Origin: Aquarana catesbeiana
Taxonomy: Eukaryota; Chordata; Amphibia; Anura; Ranidae
DNA length: 64,000 bases
Reading direction: 5' to 3'
Assembly (NCBI RefSeq): GCF_042186555.1
Contig: NC_133332.1
Location: 233,903,015-233,967,014, forward strand
The notes under the pieces are model-generated. The model made no database searches, was not told the DNA's origin, and saw only the letters and a list, made by a program, of their open reading frames with translations. This document shows, piece by piece, positions 43,293-53,700 of this stretch (its first letter is position 1; the number at the start of each line of letters is the position of its first letter). Made by a program: the position numbers and the translations under genes.

Positions 43293-44110
43293 CCTCTTGC
43301 CTTCCGCGCTATAGCCGCACAATGGCTAACAGTGCGGACCTGAATTTCCGGATTTCTGGGAGGCCATCATATGACTGCCTCACCTAAGCACGTGCCCCCT
43401 GCAGGGCGCTCGCGGTGCGCGCTGTGATCACTGAGACTCGAGTGATCACAGATCCGAGTAAGGGGCCGGTCCCGGCCCCTTAACACGTGATCAGCTTTTA
43501 GCCAATGATGGCTGATCACAAGATGTAAACAAAAGCCTCGATTAATCTTTTTTTTTTTTTTTTCTCACGCTGACAGCGCGAGGAGAAAAAAAAGCCGATC
43601 ACTGGCTTATCTGTAAGGGACATTGGTCCCAAAGAGGAAGAGGCAATTATGCCTCATCTGTGCCCACCAGTGCCACCTGCCATTGCCACCTATCAACGCC
43701 CATGAGTGCCACCTATCAACGCCCATGAGTGCCACATATCAATGCCCACCAGTGGTGCCAATCAGTGCCACCTAGCAGTGCTGCCTATCAGTGTAACCGA
43801 TCAGTGCCCATTATTGCCACCCATCAGTGCCGCCTCATAAGCGTACATCAATGAAGGAGAAAAATTGCCTGTTTGCAAAATTTTATAACTAAATATAAAA
43901 AGAAAATAATAAAATTTTATTTAAAAATTTGGTGTTTTTAAAAAAATTTTTAACAAAAAATAAAAACAGCAGAGGTGATCAAATACCACCAAAAGAAAGC
44001 TCTATTTGTGGGGGAAAAAAATGATAAAAAATGTCATTTGGGTACAGTGTTGTATGACCGCGCAATTGTCATTCAAAGTGCATCAGCTCTGAAAGCTGAA
44101 AATTGGTCTG
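43293..44110 (+). repeat. family A repeat, 3'-truncated
   Basis: After TTAA (43289-43292) it starts CCTCTTGCCTTCCGCGCTATAGC, then the CAGTGCCACC-rich part (43660-43850) and core (about 43977-44000). It ends in GGTCTGGACAG where an L2 tail begins. Confidence 0.75.
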
Positions 44111-44123
44111 GACAGACCATAGC

Positions 44124-44262
44124 TGGAAGTACATTATATAGGAGCCCTCTGATCCCTCCTGTATTGATTTGTATTGTAAGTGTACTGTCTGCCCTCATGT
44201 TGTAAAGCGCTGCGCAAACTGTTGGCGCTATATAAATCCTGAATAATAATAATAATAATAGG
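44124..44262 (+). mobile_element. L2/CR1-type LINE 3' end
   Basis: TTGTAAAGCGCTGCGCAAAC, GGCGCTATATAAAT and a terminal AAT microsatellite (44245-44261) are the typical 3' tail of L2-clade LINEs in vertebrates. Only the last 140 bp is present. Confidence 0.75.
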
Positions 44263-44911
44263 AGGGCTCATTGGACCAGTTGCACCGCTGGAATGACTCC
44301 TTATCCTGCACCCCTAAACTGAACAAGCACAAAAAAATCTAATAAAAAAAGGAATTTTTAACTTGAGGACAGGGAAGTTATTAGTTAAATGTTACTGGTC
44401 ATTGAGATTGCTCAGGGTGACATTGTCATGTAAACTAGCTGTGATTAGTACATAAGAGAATCACAAGACGAAGGCTAAGGTCAGCGTCACCACGACATAA
44501 CTACTCGCCCAATACCGGTCACGTTACTTCCAAGTATTTATCTGATCACACAGCTTGTGTTTTCCGTACTGGACAAGTATTGTCCGCTTTGTCCAGATTA
44601 CCGTTGGTGCAGTTGGGTTTGGTTTGCTTTCCAAAACCGTACAGAAATAAATACACCTGCCGGCATTATTGTGTAAACGAGATCTGACCGCCAAACGTTT
44701 ATACAACAAAAATCCTTTTACATAATTGCATGTTCATACACGCCATATGTATATTTTTGTGCCTAAAGCAATTGGCTCGGAATCCCCATTTCAGCCTGGG
44801 AGAGATTGACCTGATATGAACAGGTAAACGCTCTCCTGCTCACGTATGTGCTAACCCTTCCCTATGTCGCTCATAAATGTGCTTTTCAGTGCTTGTATAA
44901 TCAGGAAAGGG
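44263..44911. other. apparently unique stretch
   Basis: No repeat termini, tandem structure or convincing exon seen. It is one of the few non-repetitive pieces right of the gene and could serve as an anchor for mapping. Confidence 0.35.
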
Positions 44912-44915
44912 TTAA

Positions 44916-45362
44916 AGTGGTTGTAAACTCACTTTTTGGACTTCTACCTATAGGTAAGCCTAGAATAAGGCTTACCTATAGGTGGTGGAAATATCTCCTA
45001 AACGTGCGCCGTTTAGGAGATATTTCACTTGTAGGCCGCCGGAAATTCCAACTGCGCGGGGAAGAAACGAAACTAAGTGCGGTTTCTTCCCTAGCCTATG
45101 CCGTTAATCGCGGCTCCCGTGTGCATGCGCGGGAGTGAAGTCACGCGGCTCTGGCGAATCACAGAGCCAGAGTTCGCGGCCCGGAAGGAAGAGGGCCAGA
45201 AGATGGACGTTGCCCACACAGGGGACATCGCTGGATTCTTTTGCAGGTAAGTGGCACATATTGGGCTAGTATGCGATGCATACTAGTCCATTATGCTTTT
45301 CATTTACAGGCTGTAGCAGCGAGCAAAAGAGGAAGTAAAACCCATCAGGGTTTACATCCTCT
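44916..45362. repeat. TTAA-bounded element, family E, with three hairpins
   Basis: TTAA at 44912-44915 and 45363-45366; ends AGTGGTTGTAAACTC and complement of AGAGGATGTAAACCC. Hairpins: 16-bp perfect arms (44946-44961/44968-44983), 15-bp perfect arms (44989-45003/45011-45025) and a palindrome at 45266-45286. Internal motif CTTTTGCAGGTAAGTGGCAC follows GC-rich sequence. Confidence 0.8.
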
Positions 45363-45567
45363 TTAAAACCCCATGCCAGATATTTTTTTTTTTTTTGCTG
45401 TCTGTGGACTTTTACTTCCTGTTCCTAGACATGCAACAGAAAGCAAAAGCAAATCTCCCAAATGAGGCGAATTCTAGTAATAAAATGCAATTTCAAGGAA
45501 TCCCTTCTTTAAACCCCTTAACCTATATATTAAATATTTTTTTCAAATATGATTTTTTGAATTCTTA

Positions 45568-45970
45568 TGCCGTGTACACACAAGCGGACTTTCGACGGAC
45601 TGAACTCCAAAGGACTTTTTGACGGACTTTCGACGGAGTTCAGACGCAACGGACTTGCCTACACACAATCACACCAAAGTCCGACAGATTTGAACGTGAT
45701 GACGTACGACCGGACTAGAATAAGGAAGTTGATAGCCAGTAGCCAATAGCTGCCCTAGCGTCCCTTTTTGTCCGTCGGACTAGCATACAGACGAACAGAT
45801 TTTTTGACCGGACTCGAGTCCGTCGGAAAGATTTGAAACATGTTCTACTTCTAAAGTCCATCTGATTTTTCGACTGCAAAGGTCCGATGAAGCCCACACA
45901 CGATCGAATTGTCCGGTGGATTCATTCTGTCGGACCTTTGCTGTCAAAGTCCGCTCGTGTGTACACAGCA
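45568..45970. mobile_element. PIF/Harbinger-like MITE, copy 3 (403 bp)
   Basis: TIR TGCCGTGTACACACAAGCGGA with complement at the right end, flanked by TTA (45565-45567, 45971-45973). Interior repeats GTCCGAC/CGGACTT in both orientations. Confidence 0.9.
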
Positions 45971-46201
45971 TTAAAACTTTACCTCTGTACACATTCAAAC
46001 CTGTACTTCCTGATTTGTGTCCCAGCTGTGGATGAGTGTTCTGTATCTCGCACACGGTGAGCTTAGCTCAACAGAACCAGTGCGCATGCCTGAAATTAGA
46101 TGAAGGCTGTGCCAAGAAAAGTTACGCCATGCAAATACAAGAATTGGGCATCTTTCACTGCAACCGCAGTGTGTATACAGCCCTGTAAGGTTATAATGTT
46201 A

Positions 46202-46626
46202 TGCCCCGTACACACGGTCAGAAATTCCGCCAGCAAAAGTCCGATGTGAGATTTTGGTCAGAAATTGCGACCGTGTGTATGCTCCATCGGACTTTTGCTG
46301 GCAGAATTCCAGCCAGCAAAAGATTGAGAGCAGGTTCTCTATTTTTCGGTCTAAAAAAGTCCCTATCCAAAAATGCGTTCGTCTCTATGCAATTCGGATG
46401 CGCAAAAAATCACACATGCTCGGAAACAATGCGACGCATGCTCGGAAGCTTTGAACTTCGTTTTCTCGGCTCGTCGTAGTGTTGTACGTCACCGCGTTCT
46501 TGACGGTCGAAATTTCAGAGAACTTTTGTGTGACCGTGTGTAATGCAAGGCAAGCTTGATCGGAATTTCATCCGAAAAACCATCCAAGATTTTTCTGACC
46601 GAATTTCTGATTGTGTGTATGGGGCA
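46202..46626. mobile_element. PIF/Harbinger-like MITE, copy 4 (425 bp)
   Basis: TIR TGCCCCGTACACACGGTCAG with complement ..GTGTATGGGGCA; TTA at 46199-46201 and 46627-46629. Interior differs from copies 1-3 (AAATTCCG/CAGCAAAAG motifs). Confidence 0.9.
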
Positions 46627-46766
46627 TTAGCATTTGGGTGGGCTGCCTGGGGCGGTGAAAAGAAGCAAGGATTGGCATAAGGCGTCATTCACACAGGTGC
46701 TGAGGCACATACAGCATGAATGAGGCCTTTGTTTACATGTTTGGAGCTGCATTCAGGCAGCCCACT

Positions 46767-47479
46767 TAGGGTTGCCACCTGTCCGAGATTCACCGGGACA
46801 GTTCGGGTTTGGAATCATGTGTCCGGGTTTTCGACTGCCTGAAACCCGGACACATTATTCAGACTAGACTATGGCTTCTCAGCAGGATTGCTGGCTGCAG
46901 TTGTCTAAGCTGAGCGTGTCTGTTACCCTCTCTTTCATGCTGCCCAAAGCCAGCACTAACACCCCCCCCCCCCAAACACACATACAGATGGGAGAGGAGA
47001 GAGGGCTCGATCTGCACCTCTTCCCCCCCCCCTCACCCCTCTGTGTCTGCCCACACTCCAATCCCCAGCGCTGTGCCTCAGAAAAGGAAAGTGCGGGCTG
47101 GAAATTTGAAGTCCAGCAGCCTCATCAGAGTTGCCCTTTACACCAGAGGAAACAGTGTTCCCCCTTCAATCAGAGTCCTCTCCGTACATCAAAGTTATCA
47201 GGGTTCCCAGAGCATCCCTTATGTTAGAGTCCCCAGAGTTCTCCCCTACATCAGAGTCTGCAGAGTCCCCCCTTACAGTGAAAGGGAACTCTGTGAGTTC
47301 AGATGTATAAGGGGAACTCTGTGGACTCTGATGTAAAGGGGGACTCTTGGTATTAACTTCATGTGATTAGAAATGTTCTTTAATAGCAAAATATATGTAT
47401 AGTTTATACTACTACAAAAAAATTTGCTGTGCGCCACTAAAGTGTTTTGGTTTGACTTGAAGAAAAGGTGGCAACCCTA
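46767..47479. mobile_element. hAT-like element (TAGGGTTGCCACCT termini)
   Basis: Perfect TIRs TAGGGTTGCCACCT/AGGTGGCAACCCTA; flanks AGCCCACT and AGCCCGCT match at 7 of 8 positions. The interior holds degenerate GAGTTCCCC/ACATCAGAGT repeats (47150-47340) in both orientations. No transposase. Confidence 0.8.
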
Positions 47480-47489
47480 AGCCCGCTGT

Positions 47490-49689
47490 ATATTAGTGAA
47501 TAGAGACGTAGCTGCTGTACAGCTGCAGACATACAGGGGTGGGTGCATAGCTCCAAACCCAGACAGTGTGCATTCTGGGTCACACACCAGCCCCTGCGTG
47601 CCTGACAAACCCTCATCATCTAAAACAACCCATTCAGTTTAAAATAGAACTGAAAGGCAAAACATTTTTGTATAGATACAGTATAACCTAGGTATAAACG
47701 ACATTACAAATAACTTTTTTCCCTTTTTTATAAGTGATCACATTCCCTCTTTTCTCAGCTGCACAAGAGCTGGGGGAGGAGAAACCACAGCACACTGAGC
47801 TTCCCAGTGAAAGGCTGTACAGGAGGTTGGGGGGGGGGGGGCGTGTCAGGACAAGTCTGATCATTGGAGGAGAGCAGACTGAGTTCCCAGCAAAGTTAGA
47901 ACTGACTGACCACAGTGTGCTCGTCTGCTTAGTGTGGTCAGCTTTTAATAGGAAAGCAGAGGGACTGGCAGGAACACCAGGAATTTCACACAAAGGAAAC
48001 AATACAAAGAGAACAGGAGACTTTCTCATACAAGTACATGGTACAGCAGGCACAAATCAGGAATATGAAATGTTGGGGTAACAAACGCTTAGTATGTGGC
48101 TATGTCTGTGCAGACGCTTCATCCCCATTCACTAATATAGGCTGCCTGCACAGATCTCCAGACAGTAAAGAAATGCCTCATGTACGCTGTACGGGCCAAG
48201 TAGAGGACATCCATTCAAGGCCCATTGACACCAGCTGCGGTGTGGGAAATGTGCGTTTCCATGTATGCCCCCCACGCTGCCCTTGTTAGACGTATGCAGG
48301 TGCCATGCATCCCAAATTCATCTAAAAAAACACCATGGTACCATGTCATTTGGTGCGGGGTGAATTTACAAGTTGTACCTGCCATACTTTTTGCTCATTC
48401 CTGTCCATATGACGGCCCACATAATAATGAATGAGTTGTCAAAAATGCACCGCATGCGTGATTGCACGCGTTCTCATGTGAGCCGACCCTTGGAGTATAC
48501 TAAAGGCAAAACTTTTTTTATCAGGTTTGGATAGAGTGGAGGTGGATTAGAACACCTGTCAGGTTTTTATTGCTGTCTGTGTCCCCATTAGGGAGATTCA
48601 CCCACTATATATATCCTGTTGACCGCTATCGCTGAAAGTGAAAAAAAAAAGCCCAAATTTTGGGTTGCCCCCAGAATAGGAGTGGAGGGGAAAGCTTCCA
48701 ATGGAGACACAAGTTCCACTTTGGAGGGATTTCCTCTCACTTCCTGTTTTGGCTATGGGACAGGACGTGAAGGGTAATATCCCCAATGGGACACAGATAA
48801 TAAACAAAAGGTGTTCTTCACCTGGTAACTGCTGATCCTCCATCTCCTCATTTCCCCATTCGGGAGAAAGAGAGGAAGCCTCCTCCAATCAGCACAGAGA
48901 TCCGCCTTCCTGTACACAGACTGTCCTGATCTGGGTGAAGTGGAAGGTTGTCGTGTTTTGGGGTCTCTCTATAGATGACAGTGGGGAGGATGATCCCCCT
49001 CATCCTGATTATTCTGGGGGTGTCAGGGGTGGAGTGTGTATGAGCCCCTGCTGGAACCTGCATCTTGTGATCCATTTAGAGCCCAGGGTGGCTCAAAAGC
49101 GTTTCCTGACTTTGTCTAGCGTCTCAGTCACATCCTCTAAGGTGAGCGCATTACCTTGGGGGGGTCACTTTTGTTTCACCCTCGCTTGCTGCGGCACGTG
49201 GATTTTAAGCACGTTTGAATCTATCATCACTGAAGATCACTCATTAATACTTTTGTGAAGGACTTTTTGTTCAGTATGCATTTATTGAGTCTATGATGGC
49301 TTATTAAATATAAGCAGTGCGGGACACTTAGCACTTTTTTGTTGGCACATGTCACTTTTCAGCATTTGTTGCACCTATGAATTACATTTGAAGTATGAAT
49401 TAATTATCAATTATATTTATTATTATTATTAGTAGCAATATTATATGCTAATTGCACTTGTTATTTTTGCACATTAATTTTGCACATTATGTTTATTTAT
49501 TTTATGCGATACAATATATAAATGCGACGGATTATTCTGTACTTATTTGTATATGTGGCGGGATAGGGGCACGTTTAGCACTCTTTAGCGCAGCATTATT
49601 TTTATTTATCTAATAAACAAAAGTCTGACAGGGGTTATAACTCTCCCTTACTCTATCCAAAATGCCCCCAAAAAAAAGGTTTTGCCTGA
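47490..49689. other. unclassified repeat-like stretch left of the minisatellite
   Basis: Segments such as TCAGCTGCACAAGAGCTGGG (47757) and CACTTCCTGTTTTGGCTATG (48739) look like dispersed repeats. GAAAGTGAAAAAA at about 48633 resembles an interferon-response element core. No exon is convincing. Confidence 0.35.
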
Positions 49690-49936
49690 CCATCTCTTGT
49701 GTCATGTCTGCAGTCTCTGACCATCTCTTGTATCATGTCTGCAGTCTCTGACCATCTCTTGTATCATGTCTGCAGTCTCTGACCATCTCTTGTACCATGT
49801 CTGCAGTCTCTGACCATCTCTTGTACCATGTCTGCAGTCTCTGACCATCTCTTGTACCATGTCTGCAGTCTCTGATCATCTTCTGTATCATGACTGCAGT
49901 CTCTGACCATCTCTTGTATGAAGCCCACAGTCTCTA

Positions 49937-50140
49937 CCATCTTTTGTACCATGCCATTAATCTTTGACTATATCCTGTTATGTGTCTGCTGTCTTTTGAT
50001 ATGGAATATTCACTGAATTTAATGCGTGGCCATTTGGTGATGTTGGTGGCCACACTAAAGGCCCCCATGGCAAGAAAGTTGACCACCACTGCTTTAGGGG
50101 GACAAAAAATTGTCTTTACATAGACTTTAACACTGTTTTG
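49937..50140 (+). repeat. captured flank copy 1 inside the minisatellite
   Basis: Non-repeat sequence containing CCATTAATCTTTGACTATAT, a GGCCCCCATGGCAAG stretch and GTTGACCACCACTGC, matching the right flank of the array (56761-56967). Confidence 0.93.
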
Positions 50141-50532
50141 TCTTGTATCATGTCTGCAGTCTCTGACTATCTCTTGTATCATGTCCGCAGTCTGACCATC
50201 TCTTGTATCATGTCTGCAGTCTCTGACCATCTCTTGTATCATGTTTGCAGTCTCTGACCATCTCTTTATCAAGTCTGCAGTCTCTGACCATCTCTTGTAT
50301 CATGCCCGCAGTCTGACCATCTCTTGTATCAAGTCTGCAGTCTCTGACCATCTCTTGTATCATGTCTGCAGTCTCTGACCATCTCTTGTACCATGTCTGC
50401 AGTCTCTGACCATCTCTTGTACCATGTCTGCAGTCTCTGACCATCTCTTGTACCATGTCTGCAGTCTCTGATCATCTTCTGTATCATGACTGCAGTCTCT
50501 GACCATCTCTTGTATGAAGCCCACAGTCTCTA

Positions 50533-50736
50533 CCATCTTTTGTACCATGCCATTAATCTTTGACTATATCCTGTTATGTGTCTGCTGTCTTTTGATATGG
50601 AATATTCACTGAATTTAATGCGTGGCCATTTGGTGATGTTGGTGGCCACACTAAAGGCCCCCATGGCAAGAAAGTTGACCACCACTGCTTTAGGGGGACA
50701 AAAAATTGTCTTTACATAGACTTTAACACTGTTTTG
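50533..50736 (+). repeat. captured flank copy 2 inside the minisatellite
   Basis: Identical by eye to 49937-50140 at an offset of exactly 596 bp, together with the neighbouring 31-bp units. Confidence 0.93.
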
Positions 50737-53700
50737 TCTTGTATCATGTCTGCAGTCTCTGACTATCTCTTGTATCATGTCCGCAGTCTGACCATCTCTT
50801 GTATCATGTCTGCAGTCTCTGACCATCTCTTGTATCATGTTTGCAGTCTCTGACCATCTCTTTATCAAGTCTGCAGTCTCTGACCATCTCTTGTATCATG
50901 CCCGCAGTCTGACCATCTCTTGTATCAAGTCTGCAGTCTCTGACCATCTCTTGTATCATGTCCGCAGTCTCTGACCATCTCTTGTATCATGTCCGTAGTC
51001 TCTGACCATCTCTTGTACTGTGTCCGCAGTCTGACCATCTCTTGTATGATGTCCGCAGTATCTGACCATCTTTTGTATCAAGTCTGCAGTCTCTGACCAT
51101 CTCTTGTATCATGTCTGCAGTCTCTGACCATCTCTTGTATCATGTCTGCAGTCTCTGACCATCTCTTGTATCATGTTTGCAGTCTCTGACCATCTCTTTA
51201 TCAAGTCTGCAGTCTCTGACCATCTCTTGTATCATGCCCGCAGTCTGACCATCTCTTGTATCAAGTCTGCAGTCTCTGACCATCTCTTGTATCAAGTCTG
51301 CAGTCTCTGACCATCTCTTGTATCAAGTCTGCAGTCTCTGACCATCTCTTGTATCAAGTCTGCAGTCTCTGACCATCTCTTGTATCAAGTCTGCAGTCCC
51401 TGACCATCTCTTGTATCATGTCTGCACTCTCTGACCATCTCCTGTACCATGCCTGCAGTCTCTGACCATCTCTTGTATCATGCCCGCAGTCTCTGACCAT
51501 CTCTTGTATCATGCCCGCAGTCTCTGACCATCTCTTGTATCATGTCTGCAGTCTCTGACCATCTCTTGTATCATGTCTGCACAGTCTCTGACCATCTCTT
51601 GTATCATCATGTCCGCAGTCTCTGACCATCTCTTGTATCATCATGTCCGCAGTCTCTGACCATCTCTTGTATCATGTCCGCAGTCTCTGACCATCTCTTG
51701 TATCATGTCCGCAGTCTGACCATCTCTTGTATCATGTCCGCAGTCTCTGACCATCTCTTGTATCATGTCCGCAGTCTCTGACCATCTCTTGTACTATGTC
51801 CGCAGTCTGACCATCTCTTGTATGATGTCCGCAGTCTCTGACCATCTCTTGTATCAAGTCTGCAGTCTCTGACCATCTCTTGTACCATGTCTGCAGTCTC
51901 TGACCATCTCTTGTACCATGTCTGCAGTCTCTGACCATCTTCTGTATCATGTCTGCAGTCTCTGACCATCTCTTGTATCATGTCTGCAGTCTCTGACCAT
52001 CTCTTGTATCATGTCTGCACAGTCTCTGACCATCTCTTGTATCATCATGTCCGCAGTCTCTGACCATCTCTTGTATCATGTCCGCAGTCTCTGACCATCT
52101 CTTGTATCATGTCCGCAGTCTCTGACCATCTCTTGTATCATGTCCGCAGTCTCTGACCATCTCTTGTATCATGTCCGCAGTCTCTGACCATCTCTTGTAT
52201 CATGTCCGCAGTCTCTGACCATCTCTTGTATCATGTCCGTAGTCTCTGACCATCTCTTGTACTGTGTCCGCAGTCTGACCATCTCTTGTATGATGTCCGC
52301 AGTCTCTGACCATCTCTTGTATGATGTCCGCAGTCTCTGACCATCTCTTGTATCAAGTCTGCAGTCTCTGACCATCTCTTGTACCATGTCTGCAGTCTCT
52401 GACCATCTCTTGTACCATGTCTGCAGTCTCTGACCATCTTCTGTATCATGTCTGCAGTCTCTGACCATCTCTTGTATCATGTCTGCAGTCTCTGACCATC
52501 TCTTGTATCATGTCTGCACAGTCTCTGACCATCTCTTGTATCATCATGTCCGCAGTCTCTGACCATCTCTTGTATCATGTCCGCAGTCTCTGACCATCTC
52601 TTGTATCATGTCCGCAGTCTCTGACCATCTCTTGTATCATGTCCGCAGTCTCTGACCATCTCTTGTATCAAGTCTGCAGTCTCTGACCATCTCTTGTATC
52701 AAGTCTGCAGTCCCTGACCATCTCTTGTATCATGTCTGCACTCTCTGACCATCTCCTGTACCATGCCTGCAGTCTCTGACCATCTCTTGTATCATGCCCG
52801 CAGTCTCTGACCATCTCTTGTATCATGCCCGCAGTCTCTGACCATCTCTTGTATCATGTCTGCAGTCTCTGACCATCTCTTGTATCATGTCTGCACAGTC
52901 TCTGACCATCTCTTGTATCATCATGTCCGCAGTCTCTGACCATCTCTTGTATCATCATGTCCGCAGTCTCTGACCATCTCTTGTATCATGTCCGCAGTCT
53001 CTGACCATCTCTTGTATCATGTCCGCAGTCTGACCATCTCTTGTATCATGTCCGCAGTCTCTGACCATCTCTTGTATCATGTCCGCAGTCTCTGACCATC
53101 TCTTGTACTATGTCCGCAGTCTGACCATCTCTTGTATGATGTCCGCAGTCTCTGACCATCTCTTGTATCAAGTCTGCAGTCTCTGACCATCTCTTGTACC
53201 ATGTCTGCAGTCTCTGACCATCTCTTGTACCATGTCTGCAGTCTCTGACCATCTTCTGTATCATGTCTGCAGTCTCTGACCATCTCTTGTATCATGTCTG
53301 CAGTCTCTGACCATCTCTTGTATCATGTCTGCACAGTCTCTGACCATCTCTTGTATCATCATGTCCGCAGTCTCTGACCATCTCTTGTATCATGTCCGCA
53401 GTCTCTGACCATCTCTTGTATCATGTCCGCAGTCTCTGACCATCTCTTGTATCATGTCCGCAGTCTCTGACCATCTCTTGTATCATGTCCGCAGTCTCTG
53501 ACCATCTCTTGTATCATGTCCGCAGTCTCTGACCATCTCTTGTATCATGTCCGTAGTCTCTGACCATCTCTTGTACTGTGTCCGCAGTCTGACCATCTCT
53601 TGTATGATGTCCGCAGTCTCTGACCATCTCTTGTATGATGTCCGCAGTCTCTGACCATCTCTTGTATCAAGTCTGCAGTCTCTGACCATCTCTTGTACCA

